Part shown: positions 1-12,870 of the stretch, piece after piece
How positions within the stretch are numbered: position 1 is the first letter of the stretch
Layout of the letters: each line of letters begins with the position of its first letter
Assembly: GCF_000208865.1 (NCBI RefSeq)
Contig: NC_018388.1
Span: forward strand, 2,074,652 to 2,138,651
DNA from: Neospora caninum Liverpool
Lineage: Eukaryota; Apicomplexa; Conoidasida; Eucoccidiorida; Sarcocystidae
Direction of reading: 5' to 3'
Length of the DNA stretch: 64,000 nucleotides
The notes under the pieces: model-generated
What the model was told of the DNA's origin: nothing
Databases searched by the model: none
What the model saw: only the letters and a program-made list of their open reading frames with translations
Made by a program: the position numbers and the translations under genes

Positions 1-2867
1 CGCTGCGTTTCCTCCAGCGGATTGAGAGCGGCCTGGGAAGACAGGAAAGAGTCAGTAGCTGCCGAAAACGCAGCCAGAGCGGATGCGTCGGGTGACGGAA
101 AACTGCCGGCGTCAATCCCGGCTGCTAAATGGTGGGCATTCAGTGCGCGGTCGAAATCAAAAGGAAGGTATGGCTGCAGGGCGTCCTTCTCACGGTCAGA
201 GGAAAGAGACTGGGAAGCCGCCCAGGATGAAGTCTGCGCCAGCAGTTCCTGATGGCGTTGAAGCTGCAGAAAAAACCAAGATCGACACGCCCCTGTCTAC
301 ATGGGTTGTGTGGGACAGAAGCGTTAGCCAGTCGGTGGCGGTAGGCCGGTTGTTGCTCGCGGGGCGTCGACTCGTAACTTGCACAGCCGTTTCTCAGACC
401 GTTCCAACCAGAACGACAGTGGGAAGATGATGCCTGCCCTACTGGTTCCAAGGGTTGCTTCAAATGGTGCAGCGGAAGCGACTTTTAGACAGGATGGACC
501 GCACCAGCTGCCCGAGAAACATGAGGCAAGGAGCTGAGACTCGCAGCGGCGTGCCTGGCCTCGCAGACCAACCCTCACCAGTAGGCAAACCACTATTGGC
601 CTGCTGGGGAGTTCGCGTCCGCCGGAAGTATTCCGCGCTCAGAGGAGACGTGCCGTCTTGTCTTGAGATAAGCAGATATAACTGCATGAGACCAGTCGGG
701 ATCTACCCGTGACAAGACGCTTCTTCTCTCCCGCAGCTGTGTCAACCAATACCTTCGCGTGAAAGTACGAGGGGTACTCTGCCGGGGCGCTGGCTATGTC
801 TCGTTAGATGGAACAGGTTACTTACTTCCAGCTGCGGCATGCATGTAGGGAGGGAGGCAGAGCCCAAGACGCCTGCTGGTCGCGCGACCACTGAGGGAGT
901 CTTCGAGGGTTGATGTTGCTTGCGACCGGTTCGGTCGCGCAGTCCTAGCTTCTGTTCTTGTAGCTTTCGGCACTCTGGACAGAAAGGAGAAACGAGATGG
1001 AGTAAGGCTTCTAGTTTTCGTGCAGCTGCTTGCGCTGAGTATTCATAACGGTACCAGCTAGCGCCGACGCCGAATACAGTGCCCGCACACACTGGGCACC
1101 CTCGCTCTACACAGTTTCCCCCTGCCACTGCACACGAAGCCTCGCCGACGATCCATGGTGGGCCTCGTAGAGTCCCACCAGGCCTACCGAAGAGCAACAC
1201 AAAAGCATTGGGTCCCTCTAGTGTTCGTGTGTCGTCAGATCAAACAGGTGTTGTAGAAATATATCTCAACTCGACCGGCTCTCGGCATGGGCCAGGGTTT
1301 TCCGCCGATACCTGACCCTCCCCAAGCAACCTCCCTTCTATATGGGCATGATCGTGTATCTGGGAAAACACAGTTAACATTAGTTTGGGGCCGCCGTCGC
1401 AGCCTGCTAGCGGAAGGGGGTCCCTCTACACCGCGCCCTGTCGCGCCCAGCTTCCTCTCCCGCATCTGCCGCTTCTGGCAGGCGTCTGCACTTGTAACGT
1501 ATCCTACCGCGAGGCCGCCGTAAAAGTTTAGCCGTGGACGACCAGACGGCAGCTGGGCAGTTCGGTAAAGTGTCAAACGAGGAAGTGCAACTATCCACCA
1601 AGAGGTTCCTATGCTACGGCTGTCGCGCTCGCACGAGGGATCTTGTCTTGAATAGGTAGTGCTCACCTGTGGCCATGTTGTACGCGTTAATGAATCCTAG
1701 TTTATTGACGCTGAATTTGCGCTCCACTCTCCTTTTGGACTGTGGGTCGTACCATGAAGCCCTCCATGTCTTGTTCACCTTGTCGTAGCGCACGCCCACG
1801 ACCTTCGGCAAGCTCTCTCGTCCATGAAGGTGGCCCACTGCCCCGTGGGGCTGATGTGACATCTGCTGCATGCCGAGGGCGCCAGCATGCGCTTGCCCGC
1901 TACCATTGCTCTGGCTTCCCTTTCCGCAGTGGAATGGCGTTTGGAGACCTGGCGGAATGAACCCGGCACCTCCAGATACAAGACTGGGACCACCACCCGT
2001 TCGCCCCAGCAAGGTTTCCCGAGAGCAGTAGGCTGAAGCCAGAGAGGCCCAGGGGTGAGCAGATAGAGCCGGCGTGGTGGAAAGGCTTCCAGGGACGGCT
2101 GGTGCACCTCCTGGTGTCACCGATGTGAAAAGCGAGCTAGGTCTCACGTTTGAGAGAATACTGGGCACGGCAGAAGGCAGCTGCGGACCGGCACCAGCTC
2201 CAGCGAGTCTCCCGAGGGCTGCATCGGGACATGTGCCCGACGCAGTTTCGCACACGCCCTTCTGCTGGTCAAGCGAGAGACAGCCACTGAGAGCCCCGGA
2301 GGAAACAGGAAGGCTTGGGCTTAAGGCGATCGCACTGGAAACTGCTGTGGAAGCGCCCGCGTGGGCAAGTGGTAGCGCGACAGACCTGGGTGAAGATGGC
2401 CTCTGTTCTGAGCTAGTCCGAGAGCGAGAAAGCCCAGTGAACACACCACCTAGGAGTGAAGGGGACGTGGAAGCTCGTGAGGACATCTCCCCCACAGCGG
2501 AAGGAAAAGAGGCACTCCCCTTCGATGTCGGTGCCAGAACGTTTACAGCTTCGACGTCAGCGTCTTTTGGTGCACTTCCCATATCGGCCCTCTGAGCGAG
2601 CGATGCGAGGGACGGGGAACAACACAGCGTGGCTGTGATCCGGGGACTCCCAATGCGCGCCGGCGCAGGCAGCGGGCTAACCTCACCGGATGACCTCCAC
2701 GAGCGGCCGCCATGCGGAAGCAAGGGGAGCGGCGGTTCGACATCCGAACTTTTCTTCTGGGATACGTCGAGCGCAGAAGCGAGCATCTGATCAGCATCTT
2801 GAGGACTCCTTCTCAATGAGCCAGCAGAAGGTGCACTTCTGTTGTTTGAGCGCGGCGGAGAAGCCAT
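1..2867 (-). CDS. ApiAP2-type transcription factor, 3' end cut by window edge
   Basis: This is a likely sequence-specific DNA-binding protein of the apicomplexan AP2 family, which acts in the nucleus. Exon 1 spans 2867-1667 and starts at an ATG in good context (AAAATGG). It encodes about 355 residues rich in Ser, Pro and Ala, then the AP2 domain from about residue 356, beginning VGVRYDKVNKTWRASWY and continuing with the FSVNKLGFINAYNMA strand/helix. A GTGAGC donor interrupts the domain. A pyrimidine-rich CAG acceptor resumes it at 974 with ECRKLQEQK, which completes the amphipathic helix, so the domain is about 58 residues. Exon 2 (974-826) ends at a strong GTAAGT donor in phase 0. Exon 3 begins at 263 after a run of T and CTGCAG, and stays open to base 1 with an Ala/Ser-rich sequence. 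The first 1,613 coding bases are present and the C terminus is missing. The family assignment rests on domain pattern, and the target motif is unknown. Reading straight through exon 2 would stop at 742, but the strong donor argues for splicing. Confidence 0.85.
975..1666 (-). other. Intron splitting the AP2 domain
   Basis: This 692-bp intron begins GTGAGC and ends in a TTTCTCCTTTCTGTCCAG acceptor. It leaves a single G of a Glu codon on the upstream exon and interrupts the domain inside its C-terminal helix. A second intron of the same gene runs from 825 to 264, from a GTAAGT donor to a T-rich CTGCAG acceptor. Confidence 0.8.
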
Positions 2868-5800
2868 TTTGGTTCGAGTTGACAGCGGTTCAGTTTGTTA
2901 CCTGCAGGTGTGCAGTCTTCCCTGCTCCGCACAACAGCACACTCCGCACCACCCTTGACGTTTTCACCAGAAACGTATCGCCGCTGGTGTGCTACCTGGG
3001 TGAAAAGAGCCTTCAGGTTCTAGGTACCTTTCCTGGCTTCTCTAGCCGCCTCCAGGTAAAAAGCGATCCTCAGCACAGCACTGACCGAAAAGTGCCCATG
3101 GCTGCAGCGGTGCGGCAACAAGAGACCGAAACCGCATGCCCGCCTCAGGCCGCCTCACTGACCGAGAAAAATTGTCACGTGCATACAGGTGGATCATCTA
3201 GACACACGAGTTGGGGACCCAGAAACAAGTGTTCTGAGCGAACCTTGTTTCGCAACTCAGACGAGATACGTTCGGCCTCTTAGCAACAGGCCTCATCCCT
3301 CAGTGCACGTCAAGATATTGGTCAGAAAAGTGATGCATTATGGCTCATTACAGTCGATGGCGACGAGGAGGAGCTGCAGAATTTGTGCCCGTCGCGGTAC
3401 AGCCATCGTCTCTAAACGCGCATGACTTTGCTTGACAGCCTTCCTTCGGGCCCGAGCTGTCCCTTCTCGTCAGCGTCCAGCCATCGGAGTCAAACTCTTT
3501 TTTCACACCTTCGCTTCGATCTTCCACTGCCAAAAAAGCAAAGGCTTCGACTGAGCTTCGTAGGTGAACTGTCGAGCAACCGACGCCTCAGAACTGCAGC
3601 TGTGGCCACATTTGATTTCCCGCGATGCTCTTGTTTTCCGTGCACCTCATAAGCCGGCCAAGCAGTACTGCGGCGCCAAGGGCCAAAAAACGACTGCCCG
3701 CCCCCAGAGAAACACCAGGAGGGTCGTAATGAAAAGGAAAGGCAGAAAGCCGGCTCTTTGCACACTCGACTTGGGCTAGCACTTTGAGTCCCAATCAGCG
3801 GCAACAGATATCTACAGAGGAAAACCGGAGTCAGTGGAAAGGTCAAGACGTCATAGAAGATGGGTTTTCCGCAGTCTCTTCCCTTCTCCAAGGAGGCAGG
3901 GAGCAGCAAACTTATGTGCGCTCCACGGGCGGTCGGCGGGCACGGGGTGTCGTGCAGTTCACGGGCAGCCGGCGCGAGGATAGTGGTGTTGCCCCTCCCC
4001 GCTGTCCGCCCACCCCCCCTCATCGTCCCCCTCTCGCGCCCACCAATTGGACGGTGCCCGGGTTCGGCGAACGAACGGCTTTCTCGACGCTGCCTCAGTT
4101 CCAAAAAAACGCAAAACGCACGGACTCGCAGAGCAAGACCGGGCTCTGCTTTGCTCACTTATGAGAGATTTCGACCCTCGACAGGGAGCGCACTTCTTAC
4201 ACGCCACACATCGTTCCCTGTGTATAATGTGCCTTTTCTTCTCTGGCCCCTTGCTGGCTCAGAAGGTTCCTTTTTAGGTGTCGTTGGCTACCAGGGCTGC
4301 GGCGGCGAGCGCGTGCGCGAGAAAAAGTGGACGGCGGCGAAACGGAGAGCCGCCTTGTCAGCAAAATAGAGGCAAACACACCAGATGGGAAGGCCCCGGC
4401 TCATCGCTTCGACTGCACAGGTGCACCGAGCACCTCGGCGTTGAACAGGGAGCTCGATCCACCCACCGGCCAGCAGGTGGACGACGGCACCAAAAATGGG
4501 GACTCCCTGCAGAGGTGCGTCGCAACTTTCCTATACGGCACTTCTTGGTTTCAAAACCGAACAACAAAAGGCAGCTGCAGCCCCGTCTCGCCACTGCTTC
4601 CTGTCGGTGTTATTTTGCTTGTTTGGGAAAGGCGGCCTGTGTCGGATGAAAGGTCGACGGTGTAGATATCCCTTCCACGCTTGAAGAGTTGCCTGAGCAC
4701 AAGGGCTAACTAGGACTGAGGAACTGAGGACCGAACTGTGTGCAAAATATGTGGACAATACTGGTAAGGAGGGAGAACGTCCCCAAAGAGCTCTGCCATT
4801 CCTTCCAACTGCCTCAAAATCGGTAGTGTTCAAACGAATGTAAGAGCGTAGCTACAGTGGCAGAAGATAATCTTCCGAGTGAAAAATGTTTTGTCATCCC
4901 ACCAACGACCCAAGACATAGCAGTCACGGCGGTCAAACTTGGTTCTAAGCACACAAAAACGTGTAACCCTAGGGGGCGATGCACGTGTCCGATCCGAACT
5001 GAGCCGGTCACTAGATCCGTTGGTTGGAGGACACAAGACGGCAGTCCCCCGGAGCAAGGCGACAGCTCGGGCTGCTCGAGATGATACAGTAGGAAATACA
5101 AGCTGCACCGTGCGGAACTTGTTACAAGCAATCGATCGAATGAAGTAGTGGACCATCCACCTGCCGGTTGCGCCAGCGCACGGCGATATGTCTATGCGGC
5201 TGTCGCCATTCAGGAACATGCGAGAGGCGCTTGCAAAGCTGAAAGCAATCTGTTGAGTTCGCGTGAATTTCAGTGTCGAAATACAGTTGCCTTTAGCCGG
5301 CAGCTCGCTCTTTTTTCCCTGGGCGCAGCTGACACATTGTCGCACACAGACTGGCGTCAGGGGTGTATCAGAAAGAGCTAAAACTATGCACCCGCCGTGA
5401 AGCAGTAGAACACGCTTTCAGGCTCGGGGACAAATGTGGCGTTTAGGAGAGAATTGCCGTCTTTCCGTCTTCGCGGTCGGATTGAATTGGCACAGGTGAC
5501 CGCCATGCTGCAAAGGAGGCACCGTTTCAACTTAGGACGTGGATTGTGGCTGAACATCAAAGTACCAAGAGCTTAGAAATAACAATTCGACCTCTAGTGT
5601 CCTCGGATCATCTACAGGCAGCCGCTTCCTGAAGGGTGTCGTTGTGCTGATGTTCTGTCGAACCGAAATCACGTCTAGTTTAGTGATTTTAGTGTTATAG
5701 GGGAAAAACACCACTCTTAGTCGTCCTGCTGCTGCATCGCATTATGGACTACCGCGCAGGATGGTTCGTCTGATTCGCCTGCCAATCATCCGCACGCGAC

Positions 5801-7910
5801 GTAGTACCAAAATGGCGGCCTGCTCACGCCGTTGGGGAACAGCACTCTAAATGCTGCGCAATATTTGTACGGCCGCTCTTCTTAGTTCCTTGTTGCACAA
5901 GTTTTGAGATACCGAACGGTAAAGTGGTGAACCTATTAGAGCAAACAGGTGCTGTTGTTCTTGTACACCTCAAGAGATCCATTTCGGCTAATGATACTGA
6001 GCACCACAATAGCTGCCTGGCTATCCTGGAATGTGCCTTGTAAGTGGTAAGACTCCACTTAAGATCATGGCAAAAGTAGCTACGTGGTCTGCAGAACATG
6101 CACAATTCATGTATTTGCATACAGACGGGCATGGCAGCTACTCCGCTTTAAATGACCAAAAATGGATGGACCTCGTCCAGGCCTTGAAACGCGAGACGCG
6201 TGATAGATCGCATGAAGGACACAACCACTACACGGTATAACAAAAACGATTTGTAAGTCCTCGCGGGAGAGTGACATGCAAATAATTTATTCGCCAACAT
6301 GCAGATAAAATTTTCAAGCGGCACTCCCATCAAGCTCGACTCACGAATACCGAGTCACGAAATGGAAGCGACTCACCCTTTTTCGCACACTCTTTCATCA
6401 TAAACCCTACCGCTAGGTCGGTCTACTGCTCGCAGGTAGAAGCATTTGGAAGACCAGGTGTGGGTTCCTCTATTCTTCCTCACGTACAGCATAACGGGCT
6501 TAGGCAGGTAGTTACTGTGAACGACTTGGATAATTTGCTGAAGGCAGCTGGCCGCGAAGAAAGACACATGTAATTATGTGCTACACGACGAAACAGGTAA
6601 CTACCTCTGTTGTAACAGAGGATACTGACGAATATCCATCAAACATAAAAAGCTGTTTCACGCGCGATACCGGCCGAGCCACACCGCGTGCAACGAACGT
6701 TCCTCCGCACGCATCGTTCGGCCTCTCTACGGGAGCTTGACGGGTTGGAAGTTCTTGAAGTTAGCTACTAGTTTGTGGGGCTTTGGCGTTTGGTTGGTGT
6801 TGGTGTCCAGTTTCCTGTAGAACACACACCATACGTCCCAAAAGTACATCCGACGTTGGGTCGAATGTCGAAAGAGGAGCGACAACAACGCCAGCAGACA
6901 AAACAAAGCAGCAACGTACGTGTCAACCGCCTAATATTAATATCTGTATCTGAGAGGCGTGCTGACTGGCTCTTTGCTTCTCAAAACTCGAAGCCTGGAA
7001 GGGAGAATGTGGAAGTACATGTAACATCTCGTTCAGTTCACCGTTCGTGCATCACACTGCTAACAGTGTGGACCTAGTGAGCCGGCATTCAGTAGTGCTA
7101 GGGACGTACTCTCCTCTCCTGATGGTCCGAACATTTCCGAATCGCCTCACCATTCACAAGCACGTAATAAATTGTGACCATCACATACGAACATACGCTT
7201 CGACAATCATGGACCGCCGCTGCTCCATAAACTCTATCAAGTACCTTCCCCACAGGGCGTCGGTGAGCCTCTGCCACACAACGTCGGTTCCCATGCTACG
7301 TATGCGGATAACGCATGCCTTGGCTCAGTGCTGCTATCTGCAAGCAATGTTTTGCCGGAAAGACAAAATCCACGCGCAGCGGTTTACAACCGCTGATGTC
7401 CCCCTCTACGTACTGAAATGGGAATTATGTATTTCAGTACTCCATCCGACAAATGTGACTTTCTTCACTAACGTTACTAGTTCCTTCCGGTGTTTTGCAA
7501 ACTGATTTCCAAATCAAGCATTTAAACCAAATGGATTCGACCCGCAAAAGAATAGGCGCCCCGGTTTGTGTCAAAGATTATCAGCGCATCCCTCATCAGC
7601 AAATGATGTAGTTATGCACTTAAAAGCATGACTACATCTAGGCCTCTGGCAGACGAAAACCATTGACCGATGCTGATGTCAGTCTGGCACAAAAAACAGA
7701 AAAAAGACTCGATGTGTTACTCCCTGTGCGTGCAAGCGGTCAATAAGCAGCATGATAGAAGTAACGATATGAAGAAGGTCGTATAATGGCAGCACGTCCG
7801 GTGGTGTATTCGCACAGTCAGTCGCTCTGCTGCGTATGACGAAATGGGAGGGCTGGTTCGCATCCTACAGCCCCTCAGTTCTCCCCTAAGACAGACCCTT
7901 GCTGCTTGTC

Positions 7911-7970
7911 TCTGCTTCTGCACACGACAGATAATGGATGTCTGCTTCTGCACACGACAGATAATGGATG
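7911..7970. repeat. Perfect 30-bp tandem duplication
   Basis: Two identical adjacent 30-bp units occupy 7911-7940 and 7941-7970, each beginning TCTGCTTCTGCACACGACAG. The absence of any difference suggests a recent slippage or duplication event. No gene is evident around it. Confidence 0.9.
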
Positions 7971-8459
7971 GGAGGGATTCTCATAGTCACCTATCCCATT
8001 AAGCTGTTTTCCTACTCTCTGAACGAAATAAGGGGACACTTCAGTTTCGATTGTGTCCGGCGGACCGGAAATGAACTGCTGACGGCTTGTCAACTACTGG
8101 GACGCAGGACTTGATTTCAGTCCAGTGGGGTGGCGGTATACAGAAATCATAAAGAACTTGGTTGTCTGGATCTCATAACAGGAGTCATATTCAGTATCCG
8201 AGGTACTACAATACCTCTGTTTATTCGATTTGAAATATACCAATGATAACACATAAGATCATCGAATATAATCCAGTTACGAAACAGGCGCCAGGCCAGC
8301 AAGAATCCGATCCGTGTATTCCGCGCAGACTAACATCAGGCAGGAGACTAGAAAAGTGAATACCATGATATTCGTACAACTTGTATACAACTGCTGGATT
8401 TTAAAATATACGCTGGACGCCACTATACTTAATGCACTCAACTTGATGGTCATGAAATG

Positions 8460-8517
8460 CACAATAGAACTTGGATCCGGTAAACAAAGACATTTACGAT
8501 CTACACCAATAGTCCAA
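8460..8517 (-). repeat. Dispersed inverted copy of a 58-bp segment (partner at 24191-24248)
   Basis: Read on the minus strand, this segment matches the plus strand at 24191-24248 at about 49 of 58 bases. Both copies are open in the same frame, translating as W-T-[I/T]-G-V-D-x-x-C-L-C-L-P-D-P-S. Similarity fades immediately outside. It could be an old exon or the remnant of a dispersed subtelomeric element. Confidence 0.6.
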
Positions 8518-8879
8518 CTCGAAGTATATACTCCGTAGAAAAAGCTTATAAATAATCCTGTCTCAAAGATTATCACTCCCGGGGTGTGACAGTGAAATTG
8601 CGAGCTGCGCTCGGAGGTCTTTGTATAGAATCCAATATCAATACACGGCACGTGGGCCGTGCTCTACGCGACATCATTTCATCTGTGACTTTGTGGATGC
8701 TGACGTTGTGACCACACCAACGTACCGTCCTGAACAACTGCAACAAAAAGCATGCACAAACCGAGAAATGCCTGTGAATCCAAAAAGCCACTGCAGCGAC
8801 AGCACACCAGACTGTGACACCGGGGGGTGGAACGGTACAATAGTCACTCGCAAGATACCACGTTGAGCACCTACCGCCG

Positions 8880-11800
8880 CATCTCATTGCAACCTTCAAA
8901 CCCATATCGTTGCATCTCAACACAGAAAGCCCCCGGACCACTCACATGAACATAACATTCCCCAGAAAGCAAACTGATGGCCGATTGCTTCGCTCGCCCC
9001 TGTCGACGTCCCTGTGCCTCCACACGAGCCCCAATTTCTGCAGTGTACTCGAAAACCCAGACCACGCAAAAAACAGCGGCAGCATTTCCCCCGCTGGACT
9101 GACCGACCAGTACCACATTGCGCCTCGAAATGGTTCGCATACTCGATCGGGCCAACATGCGACAAGCATGCGCCTTGTCATTTGGGCCTGAGACCCTTCT
9201 AATCCTCCACAACACGTTCCCATCCCCCAAGAATGCGAAGCAGAGACGAGCAGCTGAGCACAAGCCATCACCCGGTCGCGAATATCGTACGCGGCTACAT
9301 GTCCCCGTTCCCATCGATACTCCCGCGTCGATGCAGCTACGTCTACACGCCTTTTTCGTATGCGGCGGTCCATGAACAATAGCCCGAAAAACACCCATGC
9401 AGCTGCGCCGGTGCACGATAAAGCGCTACGAAACGCAAACCGGTAACCCTAACAACCAGAGAGCGCTGAGGCCCCCTCTCGCCGACACGAGTCAGATTAC
9501 ACAGCCGCCGGCGCGAATACACATTGGACACGGACTTGCGTGCCGAGACAGCTCCAGAACCCGGGACTCTGACAGCACGGTCCTCAGCAGCAAATCGACA
9601 CATACACCCAGCACGCGCCCGGCCTCCGCGCGACCGTGCCGACACTGCTACACGCCTAGACTCTCGTCAACACGCGCAGCACAAGCGGTGCGCCACACAC
9701 ACCCGAGAGCTGGTAGAAACAGAAAAGTCACTCACTCGTAAACCCTGTGGAGGCAGTCAAAAAATCACATTGAATACATCGCCATCGAAAGACCGAGCGC
9801 ATCAATGAACTAATCGACAGATTCACGACCATCTCGTGCGGTGCACAATCGAGCGCCATTGCCGCCGCCCGTGGGAAGCCGGCAGATCCAGTAGCAACAC
9901 GATCAACCTAATCTCCCATTTTAAACTCGCATTTATGGCGACCCACAGTGAAACCTGCAGACTTAGCGATTAGCCTCATCATCAACCGTACCACGAACAC
10001 ATGGCCGCTGGGTTCGTCTGCCCATGGCGATGTCACCACGTCTTCATACGAGCCCCAAGTTCCGCAGTGCCCGCGTACACTGACACCAAGCAAAACACGG
10101 GGAAGTAGTTTAACCCGTGGACTGACCGACCAGTACCACATTGCGCCTCGAAATGGTTCGCATACTCGATCGGGCCAACATGCGACAAGCATGCGCCTTG
10201 TCATTTGGGCCTGAGACCCTTCTAATCCTCCACAACACGTTCCCATCCCCCAAGAATGCGAAGCAGAGACGAGCAGCTGAGCACAAGCCATCACCCGGTC
10301 GCGAATATCGTACGCGGCTACATGTCCCCGTTCCCATCGATACTCCCGCGTCGATGCAGCTACGTCTACACGCCTTTTTCGTATGCGGCGGTCCATGAAC
10401 AATAGCCCGAAAAACACCCATGCAGCTGCGCCGGTGCACGATAAAGCGCTACGAAACGCAAACCGGTAACCCTAACAACCAGAGAGCGCTGAGGCCCCCT
10501 CTCGCCGACACGAGTCAGATTACACAGCCGCCGGCGCGAATACACATTGGACACGGACTTGCGTGCCGAGACAGCTCCAGAACCCGGGACTCTGACAGCA
10601 CGGTCCTCAGCAGCAAATCGACACATACACCCAGCACGCGCCCGGCCTCCGCGCGACCGTGCCGACACTGCTACACGCCTAGACTCTCGTCAACACGCGC
10701 AGCACAAGCGGTGCGCCACACACACCCGAGAGCTGGTAGAAACAGAAAAGTCACTCACTGCAAATCCCTGTGGAGGCAGTCAAAAAATCACATTGAATAC
10801 ATCGCCATCGAAAGACCGAGCGCATCAATGAACTAATCGACAGATTCACGACCATCTCGTGCGGTGCACAATCGAGCGCCATTGCCGCCGCCCGTGGGAA
10901 GCCGGCAGATCCAGTAGCAACACGATCAACCTAATCTCCCATTTTAAACTCGCATTTATGGCGACCCACAGTGAAACCTGCAGACTTAGCGATTAGCCTC
11001 ATCATCAACCGTACCACGAACACATGGCCGCTGGGTTCGTCTGCCCATGGCGATGTCACCACGTCTTCACACGAGCCCCAAGTTCCGCAGTGCCCGCGTA
11101 CACTGACACCAAGCAAAACACGGGGAAGTAGTTTAACCCGTGGACTGACCGACCAGTACCACATTGCGCCTCGAAATGGTTCGCATACTCGATCGGGCCA
11201 ACATGCGACAAGCATGCGCCTTGTCATTTGGGCCTGAGACCCTTCTAATCCTCCACAACACGTTCCCATCCCCCAAGAATGCGAAGCAGAGACGAGCAGC
11301 TGAGCACAAGCCATCACCCGGTCGCGAATATCGTACGCGGCTACATGTCCCCGTTCCCATCGATACTCCCGCGTCGATGCAGCTACGTCTACACGCCTTT
11401 TTCGTATGCGGCAGTCCATGAACAATAGCCCGAAAAAACACCCATGCAGCTGCGCCGGTGCACGACAAAGCGCTACGAAACGCAAACCGGTAACCCTAAC
11501 AACCAGAGAGCGCTGAAGCCCCCTCTCGCCGACACGAGTCAGATTACACAGCCGCCGGCGCGAATACACATTGGACACGGACTTGCGTGCCGAGACAGCT
11601 CCAGAACCCGGGACTCTGACACCACGGTCCTCAGCAGCAAATCTACACATACACCCAGCACGCGCCCGGCCTCCGCGCGACCGTGCCGACACTGCTACAC
11701 GCCTAGACTCTCGTCAACACGCGCAGCAGAAGCGTCGCGCCAAATCCATTCGCGAGCGCCTTAAACGCAGAAGATCCATACTCACCCTCGTGCTCTGTTA

Positions 11801-12870
11801 CGGGCCAGTAACACGTTAGCCAATGAAACTACCGTAGGTAGAAAGGACAATTTTACGGAATAATCAAAACCTCGACGACTATCCCATGCGATACGCAATA
11901 GCGGGCCGTTGCAGGCGCCCCCTGGAATCCGCCGGGTCCAGTGGCAGCACGATCCGACTCAATCCCCATTCATAACATGCCTTTATGTGAACAAACAGAA
12001 AAACCTGCAGACCTCGCGTTCAGCCTCATCATCAACCGTACAACGAACACACGACCGCTGGGTTCGTCTGCCCATGGCGATGTCACCACGTCTTCACACG
12101 AGCCCCAATTTCTGCAGTGTACTCGAAAACCCAGACCACGCAAAAAACAGCGGCAGCATTTTCCCCCCTGGACTGACCGACCAGTACCACATTGCGCCTC
12201 GAAATGGTTCGCATACTCGATCGGGCCAACATGCGACAAGCATGCGCCTTGTCATTTGGGCCTGAGACCCTTCTAATCCTCCACAACACGTTCCCATCCC
12301 CCAAGAATGCGAAGCAGAGACGAGCAGCTGAGCACAAGCCATCACCCGGTCGCGAATATCGTACGCGGCTACATGTCCCCGTTCCCATCGATACTCCCGC
12401 GTCGATGCAGCTACGTCTACACGCCTTTTTCGTATGCGGCGGTCCATGAACAATAGCCCGAAAAACACCCATGCAGCTGCGCCGGTGCACGATAAAGCGC
12501 TACGAAACGCAAACCGGTAACCCTAACAACCAGAGAGCGCTGAGGCCCCCTCTCGCCGACACGAGTCAGATTACACAGCCGCCGGCGCGAATACACATTG
12601 GACACGGACTTGCGTGCCGAGACAGCTCCAGAACCCGGGACTCTGACAGCACGGTCCTCAGCAGCAAATCGACACATACACCCAGCACGCGCCCGGCCTC
12701 CGCGCGACCGTGCCGACACTGCTACACGCCTAGACTCTCGTCAACACGCGCAGCAGAAGCGTCGCGCCAAATCCATTCGCGAGCGCCTTAAACGCAGAAG
12801 ATCCATACTCACCTTCCTGGTCTGTTGGGACAGTAAGAAGATGGCAATTGGGACTACCGTGTCTTGACAA
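8880..12870. repeat. Satellite array A: four ~1,023-bp tandem units
   Basis: The same landmark, a GACCGACCAGTACCACATTG block, starts near 9100, 10123, 11146 and 12174, giving spacings of 1023, 1023 and 1028 bp. Most of each unit is nearly identical between copies. The units are mosaic. Copies 1 and 4 share one version of the 5' third (CAATTTCTGCAGTGTACTCG), while copies 2 and 3 share another (CAAGTTCCGCAGTGCCCGCG). At the 3' end copies 1 and 2 agree with each other against copies 3 and 4. Each unit contains a single telomere-like word, GGTAACCCTAACAACC. Open frames of 80-250 codons recur on both strands but have no domain and are not counted as genes. The outer boundaries are approximate. Confidence 0.92.

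Larger units (their letters stand above)
2868..8575. other. Gene-poor stretch, no recognised gene
   Basis: The part next to the AP2 start (2.9-5.4 kb) is GC-rich. Its overlapping open frames on both strands have no recognisable domain, so it may hold the promoter and 5' leader of the AP2 gene. From 5.4 to 8.5 kb the DNA becomes AT-richer, with frequent stops in all frames. A perfect 30-bp tandem duplication lies at 7911-7970. A ~58-bp segment at 8460-8517 is repeated inverted near 24.2 kb. No tRNA or rRNA was seen. Confidence 0.5.

Noticed and set aside
2074..2595. 173-codon plus-strand frame opposite the AP2 gene
   Set aside because: It is the antisense shadow of the Ser/Pro/Ala-rich exon 1 of the AP2 gene.
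9444..9456. CCCTAA-like words in array A as interstitial telomere repeats
   Set aside because: Only a single word per unit, with no tandem run, so chance or a fixed satellite base pattern is enough.
8880..12870. Repeated 100-253 codon frames in array A
   Set aside because: Same reasoning: overlapping frames on both strands, no domain, and repetition follows the satellite period.
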